DNA of 37,358 bases from Akkermansia muciniphila (GTDB lineage Bacteria > Verrucomicrobiota > Verrucomicrobiia > Limisphaerales > UBA11320). Below the pieces are notes generated by a model. That model saw nothing but the letters and a program-made list of their open reading frames with translations, had not been told where the DNA came from and ran no database searches. Positions 37,254-37,358 of this stretch are shown piece by piece (within the stretch, counting starts at the first letter, position 1; every line of letters begins with the position of its first letter). The translations under genes were made by a program, and so were the position numbers. The stretch covers positions 1-37,358 of the forward strand of contig CAMAVD010000018.1 of the NCBI GenBank assembly GCA_945861575.1, in the 5' to 3' direction.

Positions 37254-37358
37254 GCTGCTGAACCACTCCCTCGCCGCATGAGCTCTCCGTATCCTACCGA
37301 TGTCATCCGACGGTCTGTTCGTCTGCCAGACTGCAGCCCGTATCTTCGCAGGATGGTT

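Noticed and set aside
37279-37358. Possible gene start MSSPYPTDVIRRSVRLPDCSPYLRRMV at the window end
   Set aside because: Only 26 codons visible and no recognised family; other frames and the opposite strand are equally open.
1-37358. CRISPR arrays, tRNA/rRNA genes, transposases, phage genes, retron- or DGR-like elements
   Set aside because: No regularly spaced direct repeats, cloverleaf-like or rRNA sequence, and no transposase, integrase or reverse transcriptase motifs seen in the translated ORFs; short ncRNAs cannot be excluded without tools.

Overview
37.4 kb of high-GC bacterial DNA with dense, operon-like coding. Protein families and style suggest a PVC-superphylum genome, probably Verrucomicrobiota (inference). 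Left to right: 3' end of a GxxExxY-type gene; comM/YifB (-); yraN (+); terC (-); lipoprotein-like galM (-); a pxpBCA 5-oxoprolinase operon with 4-bp overlaps (+); a DUF433/DUF5615 toxin-antitoxin-like pair (-); a decayed beta-helix gene remnant; two tandem complete UvrA-like genes (+); an O-antigen-ligase-like membrane protein (-); a long minus-strand block (ctaA, cyoE, coxI, coxIII, coxIV, two small membrane ORFs, coxII, SCO, DUF420, rdgB); dGTPase and plant/cyanobacterial-type ispH (-); a vanadium-haloperoxidase-like secreted enzyme (+) convergent with a 1313-aa CotH/lamin-tail protein (-); a frameshifted AAA/DUF4143 remnant; and a Tat-exported DUF1501 protein (+). Best leads: (1) a heme-copper oxidase whose subunit I has all metal ligands but Ile at the K-channel lysine position, whose subunit III carries an inserted soluble beta-rich loop, and whose locus holds two uncharacterised small membrane proteins, one with a CxxC motif; (2) a tandem UvrA pair that may be the split counterpart of the double-length chlamydial UvrA; (3) a similar C-terminal module on the two adjacent, otherwise unrelated secreted proteins, possibly a sorting tag. 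No CRISPR array, rRNA, tRNA, transposase or obvious new defence cassette was seen. All homology calls come from recognising motifs by eye; no searches were run.
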